DNA of 64,000 nucleotides from Pseudoalteromonas rubra (GTDB taxonomy: Bacteria; Pseudomonadota; Gammaproteobacteria; Enterobacterales; Alteromonadaceae), in the NCBI RefSeq assembly GCF_005887095.1, contig NZ_PNCI01000008.1, forward strand, positions 306,576-370,575, in the 5' to 3' direction. Positions 20,490-30,645 of the stretch are shown in pieces. The notes under the pieces were generated by a model. The model was not told the origin of the DNA. It searched no databases and saw only the letters and a program-made list of their open reading frames with translations. The position numbers were made by a program, and so were the translations under genes. How positions within the stretch are numbered: the stretch's first letter is position 1; every line of letters begins with the position of its first letter.

Positions 20490-20879
20490 ATGAAGAAACT
20501 TTCAGCAGCACTGTTATTGCTATCTACTGCGGCAATCGCACAGCCATTCGACAATTCTTTAACTGAAGAAGCGATCAAAAAGCGTCTTGAGCCTGTGGGC
20601 TCTGTCTACCTGGCTGGTGCCGAAGATACTGCTGCCGCGGCGCCTACTGGTCCGCGTTCAGGTGAGCAAGTGTACCAGGCTTCCTGTTTTGCCTGTCATG
20701 GCACAGGTGCACTAGGCGCGCCTAAAACAGCTGATGACTGGGCACCTCGTCTTGCAAAAGGCAATGATGTACTACTTGACCACGCGATCAATGGCTTCAA
20801 TGCAATGCCTCCTCGTGGTACCTGTATGGATTGTAGCGATGACGAAATCGCTGCAGCGATTGATTTTATGATCAAGTAA
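20490..20879 (+). CDS. Cytochrome c5
   Basis: A small periplasmic mono-haem electron carrier of 129 residues. It has a signal peptide (about 1-17), one CFACHGTGALGAP haem motif, the distal Met in GFNAMPPRG, and the extra CMDC pair that forms the c5-typical disulfide. It probably works with cytochrome c4 in feeding oxidases. The following GC-rich inverted repeat (about 20884-20926) has no T run. Confidence 0.93.
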   Translation: MKKLSAALLLLSTAAIAQPFDNSLTEEAIKKRLEPVGSVYLAGAEDTAAAAPTGPRSGEQVYQASCFACHGTGALGAPKTADDWAPRLAKGNDVLLDHAINGFNAMPPRGTCMDCSDDEIAAAIDFMIK

Positions 20880-21035
20880 AAAATCGCCGTGCGGGGGGCG
20901 TTAATTCCCCCTGCTAATGGCGTGTCATGTCGCAGAATTCAAGACAATTATCACCATAATGTTATTAGAATTTTGCACTTGACCCCCCATTGTAAAAATG
21001 AAAATATAAGAACAATAAATAGACAATAATAACTC

Positions 21036-23621
21036 TTGGTTTCATCATTGGAAGATCCCAGCGTCTTAGTTCGCAAACTGACTCGAAAAAACCGCCGTTT
21101 AGAGTCCTTGCTGAAAAAATACAAACAAAACTCGCACTTGCAGCATGCTTTGATCCAATTATCAGAGCAGGCCAGTACGGTTGCAGAGTTGACGCTGCTG
21201 TACCCCGCTATTCACAGCATTTTAGAGCAGTATCTACCCAGTAAAAGCTTTTATGTCGTGCTACAGAACCAGTTCACTCAAGGCCTGGAGCTGTCTTATT
21301 TTGTTGATGAGAAAGATGGCATCTCAGTGCCATTGCACGAAGCAAATCACTTTAGCCAAGGGATTACCGGCTACGTCTTTAAAAATCGACAAACCTTGTA
21401 TCTTAAGCGCCAACAAATGGAGCACATGAGCGCTCAGGGCCTGTTTAAAGCACTGGGAACTCAGGCCGAGCACTGGGTTGGCGTGCCTATTTTTAGAGAG
21501 AAAACCATCATAGGTGTGATGGTCTCGCAAAATTACTCTCCGGATCAGTATTACAGTGAACAGCAAGTCGAACTGCTGGAAGTCATGTCTTTATATCTGG
21601 CAACGGCAATTGAGCGCGTTAAAAAGCGCGAGCTGTTAGAATCTGAGGTAAAAATTCGAACCCGAGCTCTAATGCAGAGTAACGAGGCACTTAATACTGA
21701 AATAGAGCAACGTAAGCGGGCACTGGAACGACAGCAGATCCTATTTAAGATCGCCGAGTTAGCCACCCAGTTCAGTGACATAGACGATGTTTACCAGCAA
21801 GTTCACCAGATCATGCGTTCCATCACCTTTGCTGACAACCTCTTTATTGCACTGCATGACAAAGCATCCAACTGGCTGACTTTCCCGTACAGCGTAGACG
21901 AGATGACAGATTACAAACCTCGTCCGTTTGCTAATGGCTACAGTGAACTGGTGATCACCACTGAGCGCAGTCAGCTGATCGACACCAAGCGCGCTCAGGT
22001 TCTGATTGACAATGAAATCGTCAAACGGCCCAACAACTATCAGCTAAAGAATGCAGCCACCAGTTGGCTGGGCGCTCCTCTGAAAACGGCAAAAGGGGTC
22101 ATAGGGCTGATTGCCTGCCAGGCATACAACCATGAGTACGAATACAATCATGAAGATGTTGAATTAATTTCATTTGTCTCGAATCAGATTGCCTCGGTTT
22201 TACAAACCCATTTGGCTAATCAGGCCCTCAAGGCCAGTAACCTGGAGCTGGAGCATCGGGTTGCGGAAAAAACCAAAGAACTGCGCCAGACTAATTTGCA
22301 TTTACAAATGCAAATAGAGGAAAGAAAGAAAATTGAGCAGCAGCTTTATCATGATGCCCATCATGATCCGCTGACCACGTTACCAAATCGCCTGCTGTTT
22401 CTCACTCAGCTCGAAAAAACCTTACAAAAATACCAGCGTTACCCGGAAAATAATTTTGCCGTTTTATTTATCGACCTCGATAAATTTAAAGACATCAATG
22501 ATGAACTAGGTCACCAGGCTGGCGATCAGTTTTTAATCTGGGTCAGCAAAGCATTTGCCGAGTGTATTCGCGAACATGACTTACTGGCACGACTGGCGGG
22601 AGATGAATTCGTGATCCTGCTGGATCACCTGAGCGATCGCCAACAGGCCGAAGACGTTGCTAAGCGCCTGATCAGAGTAATGCAGCAGCCGTTTTGTATG
22701 AAGGGCGTATGCATGCAAAGTGGCGCCAGTATTGGTATTACCTATAGCAACAAAGATTACAAGAATACCGATGAAATCATCCGTGATGCAGATGCGGCCA
22801 TGTACTATGCCAAAAATGCAGGCCGGGGACGATACGAGTTTTATCATCCGCTGCTCAGTGCAGCCAGCACGCAAAGCAAACAAACCGAGTATCACCATCT
22901 CAGTGCATTGCCAGTTCATTTCCGCAGTACCGAAATCGTTAGTATGACCAGTCACGGTCAGCAAATCGTCATGCTGGAAGCGTTTGGTGAACACCCTGTA
23001 CTGGGCAGTACCAGCTTCGATATCCTGAAGAAGTTTGCCGCCGCTAAAGATGAGCAACTAAAAATCGAAATGCAGTTACTCACTCAGGCGCTTGATCAGG
23101 CCAGCAGTATTGCCAAAAGCAGTGACATCGATGTGTTATTTGCCTGCTCCTGTGCCATTTTGGAAAGCACCACATTTGGTGAACTGAAACAACTTCTGAT
23201 CCCCAGAGCCAGCAACTTATGCTTATTGTTCGATGAGAATGAGATCCGCTATGCCTCGAGTATGCAGCTCGAAAACCTCAAGGAGTTGTGTAGCCAGGGC
23301 GTTGCGGTTGGTCTCAATGACTTTGCCAAAGATCGCTGCGATCTGGCGCTGGTCAGTCATATTGATTTTAAATACCTGCTACTCAGTTCAACGTTCAGTA
23401 AACGCGTTTTACAGCAAAATAGCTATGATGTGCAGCTACAAGGGATCCTGGCCGTCACCGCGCTGAAAGCGATTCAGGTTATTGCTAAAGGCCCGGCGAT
23501 CCTGAACTTCAGAAGTCTGCTGGAACGTCATGGGCTCAGCTTATTTTTTGGTAAACAGCAGAGCTTAACTGGGTCGAACCAGAGCGACACGTGTTCCGCT
23601 CACGAGTCGCTGCCGCTTTAA
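21036..23621 (+). CDS. Double-GAF diguanylate cyclase with degenerate EAL-like tail
   Basis: An 861-residue cytosolic signalling protein. Two GAF-type sensor domains (about 40-195 and 245-400) are each followed by coiled coil; a GGDEF domain (about 440-600) has [21 protein letters not shown] and the active-site variant AGDEF at 521-525, so c-di-GMP synthesis is plausible. The last ~230 residues resemble an EAL domain ([19 protein letters not shown]) but lack the EAL signature and metal ligands, so hydrolysis is unlikely. Only a TTG start fits and no clear ribosome site is visible; the true start is uncertain. Its end overlaps rep by 4 nt, convergently. Confidence 0.85.
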   Translation: MVSSLEDPSVLVRKLTRKNRRLESLLKKYKQNSHLQHALIQLSEQASTVAELTLLYPAIHSILEQYLPSKSFYVVLQNQFTQGLELSYFVDEKDGISVPLHEANHFSQGITGYVFKNRQTLYLKRQQMEHMSAQGLFKALGTQAEHWVGVPIFREKTIIGVMVSQNYSPDQYYSEQQVELLEVMSLYLATAIERVKKRELLESEVKIRTRALMQSNEALNTEIEQRKRALERQQILFKIAELATQFSDIDDVYQQVHQIMRSITFADNLFIALHDKASNWLTFPYSVDEMTDYKPRPFANGYSELVITTERSQLIDTKRAQVLIDNEIVKRPNNYQLKNAATSWLGAPLKTAKGVIGLIACQAYNHEYEYNHEDVELISFVSNQIASVLQTHLANQALKASNLELEHRVAEKTKELRQTNLHLQMQIEERKKIEQQLYHDAHHDPLTTLPNRLLFLTQLEKTLQKYQRYPENNFAVLFIDLDKFKDINDELGHQAGDQFLIWVSKAFAECIREHDLLARLAGDEFVILLDHLSDRQQAEDVAKRLIRVMQQPFCMKGVCMQSGASIGITYSNKDYKNTDEIIRDADAAMYYAKNAGRGRYEFYHPLLSAASTQSKQTEYHHLSALPVHFRSTEIVSMTSHGQQIVMLEAFGEHPVLGSTSFDILKKFAAAKDEQLKIEMQLLTQALDQASSIAKSSDIDVLFACSCAILESTTFGELKQLLIPRASNLCLLFDENEIRYASSMQLENLKELCSQGVAVGLNDFAKDRCDLALVSHIDFKYLLLSSTFSKRVLQQNSYDVQLQGILAVTALKAIQVIAKGPAILNFRSLLERHGLSLFFGKQQSLTGSNQSDTCSAHESLPL

Positions 23622-25630
23622 CGCTTTAGCATGGCCCGTAGATTTGCTACCCGGGCCTGACCTTTCTCCATACGCTCGGCCTGTGACTGCACGGGCTTTT
23701 TACCCTCACTTTGAATGTCATCCTGCGGCATTTCCTGCACAAAACGACTAAGCTCCGGAGTGATCTGCTCACCGAACTGACGCCGGCTCCTGGCATAGGT
23801 CATGGTCAACGTCTGCTGAGCACGGGTTACGCCTACATAGGCCAGACGACGCTCTTCCTCAACATTGTCCTCGTCAATACTGGTCTGGTGTGGCAATAAG
23901 CCTTCTTCCATTCCCACCATAAAGACGTGCGGATATTCCAGTCCTTTCGAGGCATGTAAGGTCAACAGTTGCACTGCATCGCTGTCGTCTTCCTCTTCGT
24001 TACGCTCCAGCATGTCTCGTAAAGTTAGCTTACTGACCACCTCAGGCAAGGTCATGGGTGGGTTGTCGGCATCGCCCGTAAGCATGTCGCTGATCCAGCG
24101 ATACAGTTCAGACACGTTCTTCATGCGCATTTCGGCGGCTTTGGCACTGGGCGAGGATTCATACAGATAGGCTTCGTAATTGATCTCTCGCACCATGTCC
24201 TTGACAGCTTCCAGGGTACCTCCACGGGTGGCCCTGTCGCTCAGCTCCACCACCCAGCGGGCGAACCCCATCAGGGCGTTCAGACCACGGCCACTGAGGC
24301 GCTGCGGCAGCTCAGGTTCAAAACAGGCAGCAAATAAACTGATGTGTTTATCATTGGCCAGACTCCCCAGCTTCTCCAGCGTCACCGGCCCGATCTCACG
24401 GCGCGGGGTGTTTACAATCCGCAAGAAGGCATTGTCGTCGTCCTGATTCACCAGCAGCCGCAAGTACGCCATGATGTCTTTTATTTCACTGCGGGCAAAA
24501 AACGACATACCACCGCTGATCTTATACGGAATGCGGTTGGCCATCAGGGCTTTTTCGAATACCCGCGCCTGATGGTTACCCCGATACAAAATGGCGTAGT
24601 CTTTGTAACTGGTGCGCTTCATAAACTTATGAGAAATGATCTCCGCCACCACCCGCTCGGCTTCATGCTCTTCATCGCGGGTTGGGATCAGCCGCAGTGG
24701 ATCGCCATATCCCAGCTCACTGAATAGTTTTTTGTCGAACTCATGGGGGTTATTGGCGATCAGAATATTCGCCGCTTTCAGGATCCGCCCGGCACTGCGA
24801 TAGTTTTGTTCCAGCTTAATCAGGCGCAGCCCCGGAAAATCTTTGCTCAGCAGCACCAGATTTTGTGGCTTTGCGCCACGCCAAGAATAGATGGACTGGT
24901 CGTCATCCCCTACCACGGTAAAGCGAGCACGTTCGCCCACCAACAATTTTACCAGCTGATACTGACTGGTGTTGGTATCCTGATATTCATCCACCAGCAG
25001 GTAGCGAAAACGCGCCTGCCAGCGCTCGCGCACTTCAACTGAGCTGTTTAATAACAAGGTTGGGATCATGATCAGATCGTCAAAGTCCAGCGCGTTATAA
25101 GCCCTGAGCTGGGTCTGATAACGCGCATAAAGCTGGGCAAACAGCGCTTTTTGTGCCTCACCGGCTTCACGGATGGCCCGTTCAGGCTGGATCAGTTCAT
25201 TTTTCCAGTTACCAATTTGCATTTTCAGCAGGTTGAGCAGATCTTTGTCGCGATCCAGCTCTTTTTCGGTCAGTTCAGCCAGTAACTGATGCGTATCCTG
25301 ATCGTCAAACAAGGAAAAACCAGGCTTGTAACCTAATGTTTTCACCTCTTTTTTGATGATCTCCAGCCCCAATGTGTGGAAAGTGGAAACCCATAGCCCT
25401 TTGGCTTCTTGTTTACCCAGTGTCTGCGAGACCCGCTCACGCATCTCTTTGGCGGCCTTGTTGGTAAAGGTCACCGCCGCAATATTACGCGCTTTGTACT
25501 CACATTTTTGCACCAGATAGGCAATTTTATTGGTGATCACCCGGGTTTTACCAGAGCCGGCACCGGCCAGTACCAGACAGGGTCCGCTGATATACTTAAC
25601 GGCTTCGTCTTGTTTCGGGTTCAGTTTCAT
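23618..25630 (-). CDS. rep: ATP-dependent DNA helicase Rep
   Basis: A superfamily 1A 3'-5' helicase that helps forks past bound proteins. The 670-residue length and the start [31 protein letters not shown] (Walker A AGAGSGKT) fit Rep rather than UvrD. Other motifs are [32 protein letters not shown] and [14 protein letters not shown] (motif V). The short C-terminal tail also fits Rep. Confidence 0.93.
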   Translation of the reverse strand: MKLNPKQDEAVKYISGPCLVLAGAGSGKTRVITNKIAYLVQKCEYKARNIAAVTFTNKAAKEMRERVSQTLGKQEAKGLWVSTFHTLGLEIIKKEVKTLGYKPGFSLFDDQDTHQLLAELTEKELDRDKDLLNLLKMQIGNWKNELIQPERAIREAGEAQKALFAQLYARYQTQLRAYNALDFDDLIMIPTLLLNSSVEVRERWQARFRYLLVDEYQDTNTSQYQLVKLLVGERARFTVVGDDDQSIYSWRGAKPQNLVLLSKDFPGLRLIKLEQNYRSAGRILKAANILIANNPHEFDKKLFSELGYGDPLRLIPTRDEEHEAERVVAEIISHKFMKRTSYKDYAILYRGNHQARVFEKALMANRIPYKISGGMSFFARSEIKDIMAYLRLLVNQDDDNAFLRIVNTPRREIGPVTLEKLGSLANDKHISLFAACFEPELPQRLSGRGLNALMGFARWVVELSDRATRGGTLEAVKDMVREINYEAYLYESSPSAKAAEMRMKNVSELYRWISDMLTGDADNPPMTLPEVVSKLTLRDMLERNEEEDDSDAVQLLTLHASKGLEYPHVFMVGMEEGLLPHQTSIDEDNVEEERRLAYVGVTRAQQTLTMTYARSRRQFGEQITPELSRFVQEMPQDDIQSEGKKPVQSQAERMEKGQARVANLRAMLKR

Positions 25631-25757
25631 AATCTGTGATCACCTTTAGTCAATAAGCTGCTAAGTTTACCGTAATGCTCAAGTGGATCCCAAGCGCTTT
25701 TAACCGGTGACCGCTTTAGGTAAGATAGAGACAATAATCAAGCTTAGAGGCCAGCCC

Positions 25758-26030
25758 ATGATCAACCCAGCAAAAATTGAAGAAATCGCCAAGCAGATCT
25801 CCAGTAACATGCCACAAGGTGTGAAAAATCTGGCAGATACCTTTGAAAGCAAAACCAAACAAGCCATTCAAAATAAATTGGCAGAAATGGATTTTGTCAG
25901 TCGTGAAGAATTTGATATTCAGAGTAAAGTGCTGATCAAGACCCGTGAAAAGCTGACAGAGCTGGAAGCCAAAGTGGCTGAACTGGAAGCAAAACTGGCT
26001 ACTCAGAATAACGACCAGCCAGAGCAGTAA
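25758..26030 (+). CDS. ubiK: Ubiquinone biosynthesis accessory factor UbiK (YqiC)
   Basis: A 90-residue protein of the BMFP/YqiC family that binds lipid and assists the aerobic Ubi complex with UbiJ. It starts MINPAKIEEIAKQISSNMP and ends in a long coiled coil (LTELEAKVAELEAKLA) used for trimerisation. The ATG at 25758 has AGAGG before it; a GTG at 25707 gives a non-homologous extension and is rejected. Confidence 0.92.
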   Translation: MINPAKIEEIAKQISSNMPQGVKNLADTFESKTKQAIQNKLAEMDFVSREEFDIQSKVLIKTREKLTELEAKVAELEAKLATQNNDQPEQ

Positions 26031-26033
26031 TAT

Positions 26034-26702
26034 CTACAGCTGGTATCGCTTAGCAAGGTCTACCAGGGCCCGCTCGTAGTGCGCTGCCAGTTGCTCTTCA
26101 TACTCAATCTGCGTATTGAGCTCCTTCAGCAGTCCATCTGCCAGGCCATACACCCAGCCATGAATGGTTAGTTTCTGCCCTCGTGCCCAGGCATCTTGTA
26201 CCACATTGGTTCGACACACATTGCGCACCTGTTCGATCACATTGAGCTCACACAGGGCATCGCAACGCTGATCAGGATGGATCTCATTGAGCATCGCCTG
26301 ATGCATTTCTTTGACATCACCGACATGGCGCAGCCAGTTATCGATCAAGCCTAAACGCGCATCTTCCAGCGCAGCGCGAACACCGCCACAGCCATAGTGC
26401 CCCACAATCAGCACATGCTCGACTTTAAGCACCTCGATGGCATACTGCATCACAGATAAGCAATTATGGTCGGTATGGACCACCACATTGGCCACATTGC
26501 GGTGAACAAATAAATCTCCCGGCATTAAGTCGACAATCTGATTGGCCGGTACCCGAGAGTCGGAGCAGCCGATCCACAAATAATTAGGATTCTGCTGCAT
26601 CGACAGCTTGGCAAAAAACTCCGGGTTATTGGTCTGAGTCTGTTTCGCCCACTGGCGATTGTTGTTGAGCAAGTGTTGCAGCTGGCTGTCAGACTGACAC
26701 AT
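26034..26702 (-). CDS. can: Beta-class carbonic anhydrase
   Basis: Interconverts CO2 and bicarbonate, supplying bicarbonate for carboxylases such as AccC. The zinc ligands and catalytic dyad are clear: Cys in WIGCSDSRVPA with Asp and Arg, and the His/Cys pair in VGHYGCGGVRAAL. The 222 residues match E. coli Can. It lies 9 nt downstream of the methyltransferase gene on the same strand. Confidence 0.96.
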   Translation of the reverse strand: MCQSDSQLQHLLNNNRQWAKQTQTNNPEFFAKLSMQQNPNYLWIGCSDSRVPANQIVDLMPGDLFVHRNVANVVVHTDHNCLSVMQYAIEVLKVEHVLIVGHYGCGGVRAALEDARLGLIDNWLRHVGDVKEMHQAMLNEIHPDQRCDALCELNVIEQVRNVCRTNVVQDAWARGQKLTIHGWVYGLADGLLKELNTQIEYEEQLAAHYERALVDLAKRYQL

Positions 26703-26711
26703 GGCTTTTCC

Positions 26712-27905
26712 TTATTCTGCTGACTGACACCGCGTAGCCTGAATTAAGATGTTTCTTGGTGTCAGTGATTTATGACAAAACTCTGAGAGGCTGACATCAT
26801 ACCCAGCTTGCTCAAGATATAATACCCTGTCGAGCACCAGCCACACTTCTATCGCGCGGCGAAAGGCGTGGCGTACCAGCTCGATACGCTCTGTGATGCG
26901 CTGACGTGCCCGCCCTTGCGCCAGGTAATGGTCAGCATCAAAGTGTGCCGGTAAGTCTAGCTGTTTTTGTTCTGCCGCCCAGTGACAGAAATCAACAAAC
27001 GACCCGGAAAAAATCGCCTTATTCACAGAGGGCACACTCAGATATTGAGTATCACCTGTTACATCACGACGCAGTGCATCAAAGGCCAGTCGCCACTGCA
27101 CTTCCCGCTTGCGTACCTTAGCCACCCGGCCCGGCGCGGTAACCGTTTCCTGCAGTGCCAGCTTCATATCACTGTGTGACAAACTGAGCGTGCTCTGTGT
27201 GGCAGCATCGCTCATCGCTTGATAGGTAGGTTCAGTAAACAGATGATAACAACAGGGCGACAGGCTGATCTGCTCACACCCTGCGGCGCTGGCCTGTGCC
27301 ATAAAAGTTTGATGCAGACGACCACACGCATGCAGCGCAACCGCCTGTTGTTGTGGTTTAAAATAATGCGCGATGGGATCTTTAAGCACGTCGGCACAAT
27401 GAAACGTCATGGCCAGGCCTTGTTGTTGTGCACTGTGTTGTCCCTGCTGACACAAAGCAGCCTGCAACTCCACGCTGTCAACATGGACAGCTCCTTGATA
27501 AGCCAGCAGGCGGCCAAGATGGCCTTTCCCTGCACACCATTCAAGGACAGGTAATTTTGTCTGAACTATCTGACCGACAAAGTCTTGTAACTGAGTCAGC
27601 TTACGACCTTTAATGCCATTGCTAAGCCAGAAGGGAAACTCTGGCCGAGTCGCAGGTTCCAGTGTCAGTGCCGTCAGTGTTGGTAACTTTGACAGTTCAG
27701 AAATGTGCGGTGCAAGAAACGACAGCAACGCTGCCGGCTCGTGGTCCAGTGCCGTCACTTCTTCATCATCCAGCGACAGCAACGTACTTTTGAGTTCAGG
27801 CCAGGGAATATCGGTATGATCGAAGGCCAGCAACTGCCAGTACTGACGGGTGTCCGCAAGCAGAGCATCCAGGGCTATAAACTGAGAATGAAAAGAACTG
27901 CGCAT
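26712..27905 (-). CDS. Methyltransf_32-type SAM methyltransferase
   Basis: A 397-residue protein. The central motif VLEWCAGKGHLGRLLAY is a SAM-binding loop and LSPCCYHLF is the Cys-Cys-Tyr signature seen in the Methyltransf_32 group (relatives of METTL25/GSTCD). The flanking helical regions are long. Substrate unknown; relatives may act on RNA. The start is uncertain: an ATG at 27905 is used, while an ATG at 27956 and a GTG at 27974 are also in frame and the ribosome sites are all weak. It lies downstream of the substrate-binding-protein gene. Confidence 0.75.
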   Translation of the reverse strand: MRSSFHSQFIALDALLADTRQYWQLLAFDHTDIPWPELKSTLLSLDDEEVTALDHEPAALLSFLAPHISELSKLPTLTALTLEPATRPEFPFWLSNGIKGRKLTQLQDFVGQIVQTKLPVLEWCAGKGHLGRLLAYQGAVHVDSVELQAALCQQGQHSAQQQGLAMTFHCADVLKDPIAHYFKPQQQAVALHACGRLHQTFMAQASAAGCEQISLSPCCYHLFTEPTYQAMSDAATQSTLSLSHSDMKLALQETVTAPGRVAKVRKREVQWRLAFDALRRDVTGDTQYLSVPSVNKAIFSGSFVDFCHWAAEQKQLDLPAHFDADHYLAQGRARQRITERIELVRHAFRRAIEVWLVLDRVLYLEQAGYDVSLSEFCHKSLTPRNILIQATRCQSAE

Positions 27906-27980
27906 ACAAATCACCGGCACCGAACGAAACAAAGGGCGCTCATTGTATGCGTTCATGCCCCGCTCGCAAAGCACTGACAG

Positions 27981-29036
27981 TCATTTTAAGGTAAAGCGTC
28001 GGTGGCGGAAAAAAATGAGGTGTATGTACATGGGCACACAAATCACTGCCACTATCACCGCTAAGGTCAACATCCACGACCAGCTGGTTTCTTCCTGATC
28101 CGGTTCAGTATAAATAAACTTTTGTTTTTGCTCGTGAAAGTGGGCAAGATCGAGCCGGTAAAGCTGAGCAATCCACAACCAGCGTGCCTGCGACATTGCG
28201 CCCAGAGCAATCCCGGGGGCTTTAAAAAAAGGCATCAGTTTGTCTGCTTCATCAGCCAAAGCTTCAATGCTCTTAGCCGTCGCATACTCAGCGTGTGTCA
28301 CTGCAAGTGCCTCGTCCGGGTTACTCATGGCGTAGCGCCAGCCCTGCAAAGATGCCCGGCGAAAACGCGCCACGGTGTCAGGTCGGTAGTTCAGCACATC
28401 TTCAGAGGTAAACAAGATATCGGCATACACATTCAGACCAAAGTGTTTTGGGCAGATCTGCCGCGTCGCCACGCCTTGCTGCGCAAGTTTATAGGGCTCA
28501 TTTGAAATATAAACCTGCAAGGCATCAAAATGCCCGGCAATAAAATCTTTTATGGGCTCTAACCCGGCATAGAGTGGTAACTGGGTCACGTCAATCCCGG
28601 CGCGTTCGAGCATCACAACCAGTTCAGCGCCCTCTACCCTGCCCAAATGACTGATCTTCTTTCCCGCAAAATCTTTAGGCACATAAATGTCGCTCTCGGC
28701 GCGGACCATCCAGCAATAGGGAGAAGACTGAAAAATCGCTGCCAGCGCAACCAAAGGCTTGCCTCTCAGGCGCTGCTGCAAAATGCCTGAGTGTGTCACA
28801 CCGAACTGTGCCTGCCCCGACAAGACTTTAAATTGCTCGTCCGGGTTATCCGGATCGGCTGCGACAATTTTGACATTCAGTCCCTGCTGGCGGTAAAAGC
28901 CTTTTTTTTCTGCCATATAGTAGCCAGCAAACTGGAACTGATGGGTCCATTTAAGTTGTAGTGTCACGTCTTCCAGTGCAGCGAGCATATCACACCACAG
29001 CAGCACGACTGCCAACACCAAAGGGGTATAACTCAT
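27981..29036 (-). CDS. NMT1/THI5-like substrate-binding protein with C-terminal membrane anchor
   Basis: A 351-residue protein with an N-terminal signal (about 1-20) and an NMT1/THI5-type periplasmic-binding domain (VTLQLKWTHQFQFAGYYMAEKKGFYRQQGL). A single hydrophobic span near residues 318-340 leads to a short basic tail (RHRRFTLK) and the protein then stops. In relatives this domain-plus-helix unit is often the sensor of a histidine kinase or diguanylate cyclase; here no output domain follows. No ABC permease or ATPase is adjacent. Ligand unknown. Confidence 0.78.
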   Translation of the reverse strand: MSYTPLVLAVVLLWCDMLAALEDVTLQLKWTHQFQFAGYYMAEKKGFYRQQGLNVKIVAADPDNPDEQFKVLSGQAQFGVTHSGILQQRLRGKPLVALAAIFQSSPYCWMVRAESDIYVPKDFAGKKISHLGRVEGAELVVMLERAGIDVTQLPLYAGLEPIKDFIAGHFDALQVYISNEPYKLAQQGVATRQICPKHFGLNVYADILFTSEDVLNYRPDTVARFRRASLQGWRYAMSNPDEALAVTHAEYATAKSIEALADEADKLMPFFKAPGIALGAMSQARWLWIAQLYRLDLAHFHEQKQKFIYTEPDQEETSWSWMLTLAVIVAVICVPMYIHLIFFRHRRFTLK

Positions 29037-29098
29037 TATGATATGTGCCCGGAGCCTGCCTTGTTACAACTATAGAAGGCACCGGACGGATTGCAAAG

Positions 29099-30643
29099 CT
29101 AGCTGACGCGACGCTCTGCCTGTGGGATATCGTGCTGAAGATACTGTTTGAAACACGGGTTATTCGTTTCTTCCTGATACTGGTAACCCAAACGCTGCAG
29201 ATGCTCGTCAAAGCGCACACTGTCCTGCGCCCCCAGTTCAAACGCCGCCAGTACATTACCCTGCGCTGCACCATGGTTACGATAGTGGAATAACGTGATG
29301 TTCCAGTTGCTGCCAAGGGTATCTAAAAAGCGCGCCAGTGCACCGGGATATTCAGGAAACTCAAATCGAAACAACCGTTCGCTCAGGGCCACGGGCGGTT
29401 TCCCCCCCACCATATAACGAATATGCAGCTTCGCCAGCTCGTTATCAGACAAGTCCGTAAACTGATAATTGGCATCTCTGAGGCTGGTTTTGAGCTCCTG
29501 AAGTTCCTGCTCGCCGCCACGTAATCCGACACCCGCAAATATCTGGGCCGTTTCGCCACCGGCATATCGATAGTTAAACTCAGTGATCGCACGACCCGAC
29601 AGGGCATGACAAAAGCGTTTAAAGCTGCCTTTAGATTCTTCTATGGTCACCCCCAGTAACGCCTCGCTGCGTGCACCCAGCGCCGTACGCTCGGCAATAT
29701 ATCTTAAACGGTCAAAATTGAGGTTGGCACCAGACAATACAGAGGCCAAGGTTAAACCATGTTCATCGCTGCTCTGGCACCATTTTTTTAAACCCGCAGT
29801 GGCCAGTGCGCCGGAAGGCTCTGCAATGGCCCGGGTTTCAACAAAAATATCCTGCACTGCTGCACAGATCTCATCCGCACTCACAGTGACAACCTCATCA
29901 CAGTATTGCTCGGCAAGGCGAAAGGTTTCACTGCCAATGAGCTTTACCGCAACACCATCGGCAAAGCTGCCAACGCGTGCCAGTTCAACCGGATGCCCGG
30001 CTTCCAGTGCCGCTTTCAGACAGGCACTTTCTTCAGCTTCAACGCCCACCACGCGGATCTCGGGACGCAATGATTTAATGTACACGGCCATTCCGGCCAG
30101 TAAGCCTCCGCCTCCAACGGGTATAAATACCACATCCAACTGATGCAGCTGTTGCATCAACTCTCGTGCAACGGTCCCCTGGCCGATGATCACGTCTTTA
30201 TCATCAAATGGTGGGACAAACACACCACCTTCTGATTTACATAAAGATTGGGCGTACTCCTGCGCAGCATCAAAATGATGACCATGCAAAACCACTTCTC
30301 CCCCCTGATTACGCACCGCGTTGACTTTGATCTCAGGTGTCGTCACCGGCATCACTATGATGGCACGATGACTCAGATGTGCAGCGCTCAACGCCACCCC
30401 CTGAGCATGATTGCCAGCGGAGGCCGTCACGACCAGACTGTTTGCGGGCAGCTTGCTCAGCTTGTGATAGGCACCACGTAATTTAAACGAATAAACCGGT
30501 TGTTGATCTTCGCGCTTGAGCCAGATCTGATGTCCGAGCCGGGCGGAAAGCCCGCTCAGCTCACTGACCTCGGTTTCCCGGACCAGTGGCGAGACATTGG
30601 CCTGCACTACAGCACGAAAGTAATCGAGCTCTTTTGCCACCAT
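29099..30643 (-). CDS. ilvA: Biosynthetic threonine ammonia-lyase
   Basis: Deaminates threonine to 2-oxobutanoate, the first step to isoleucine. The PLP Lys is in YSFKLRGAYHKL, the phosphate loop in SAGNHAQGVALSA, and GGGGLLAG is present. Two ACT-like regulatory domains fill the C-terminal ~190 residues, as in the isoleucine-inhibited enzyme. The 514-residue length matches E. coli IlvA. It is the last gene of the ilvLGMEDA operon, 2 nt after ilvD. Confidence 0.97.
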   Translation of the reverse strand: MVAKELDYFRAVVQANVSPLVRETEVSELSGLSARLGHQIWLKREDQQPVYSFKLRGAYHKLSKLPANSLVVTASAGNHAQGVALSAAHLSHRAIIVMPVTTPEIKVNAVRNQGGEVVLHGHHFDAAQEYAQSLCKSEGGVFVPPFDDKDVIIGQGTVARELMQQLHQLDVVFIPVGGGGLLAGMAVYIKSLRPEIRVVGVEAEESACLKAALEAGHPVELARVGSFADGVAVKLIGSETFRLAEQYCDEVVTVSADEICAAVQDIFVETRAIAEPSGALATAGLKKWCQSSDEHGLTLASVLSGANLNFDRLRYIAERTALGARSEALLGVTIEESKGSFKRFCHALSGRAITEFNYRYAGGETAQIFAGVGLRGGEQELQELKTSLRDANYQFTDLSDNELAKLHIRYMVGGKPPVALSERLFRFEFPEYPGALARFLDTLGSNWNITLFHYRNHGAAQGNVLAAFELGAQDSVRFDEHLQRLGYQYQEETNNPCFKQYLQHDIPQAERRVS

Positions 30644-30645
30644 GA

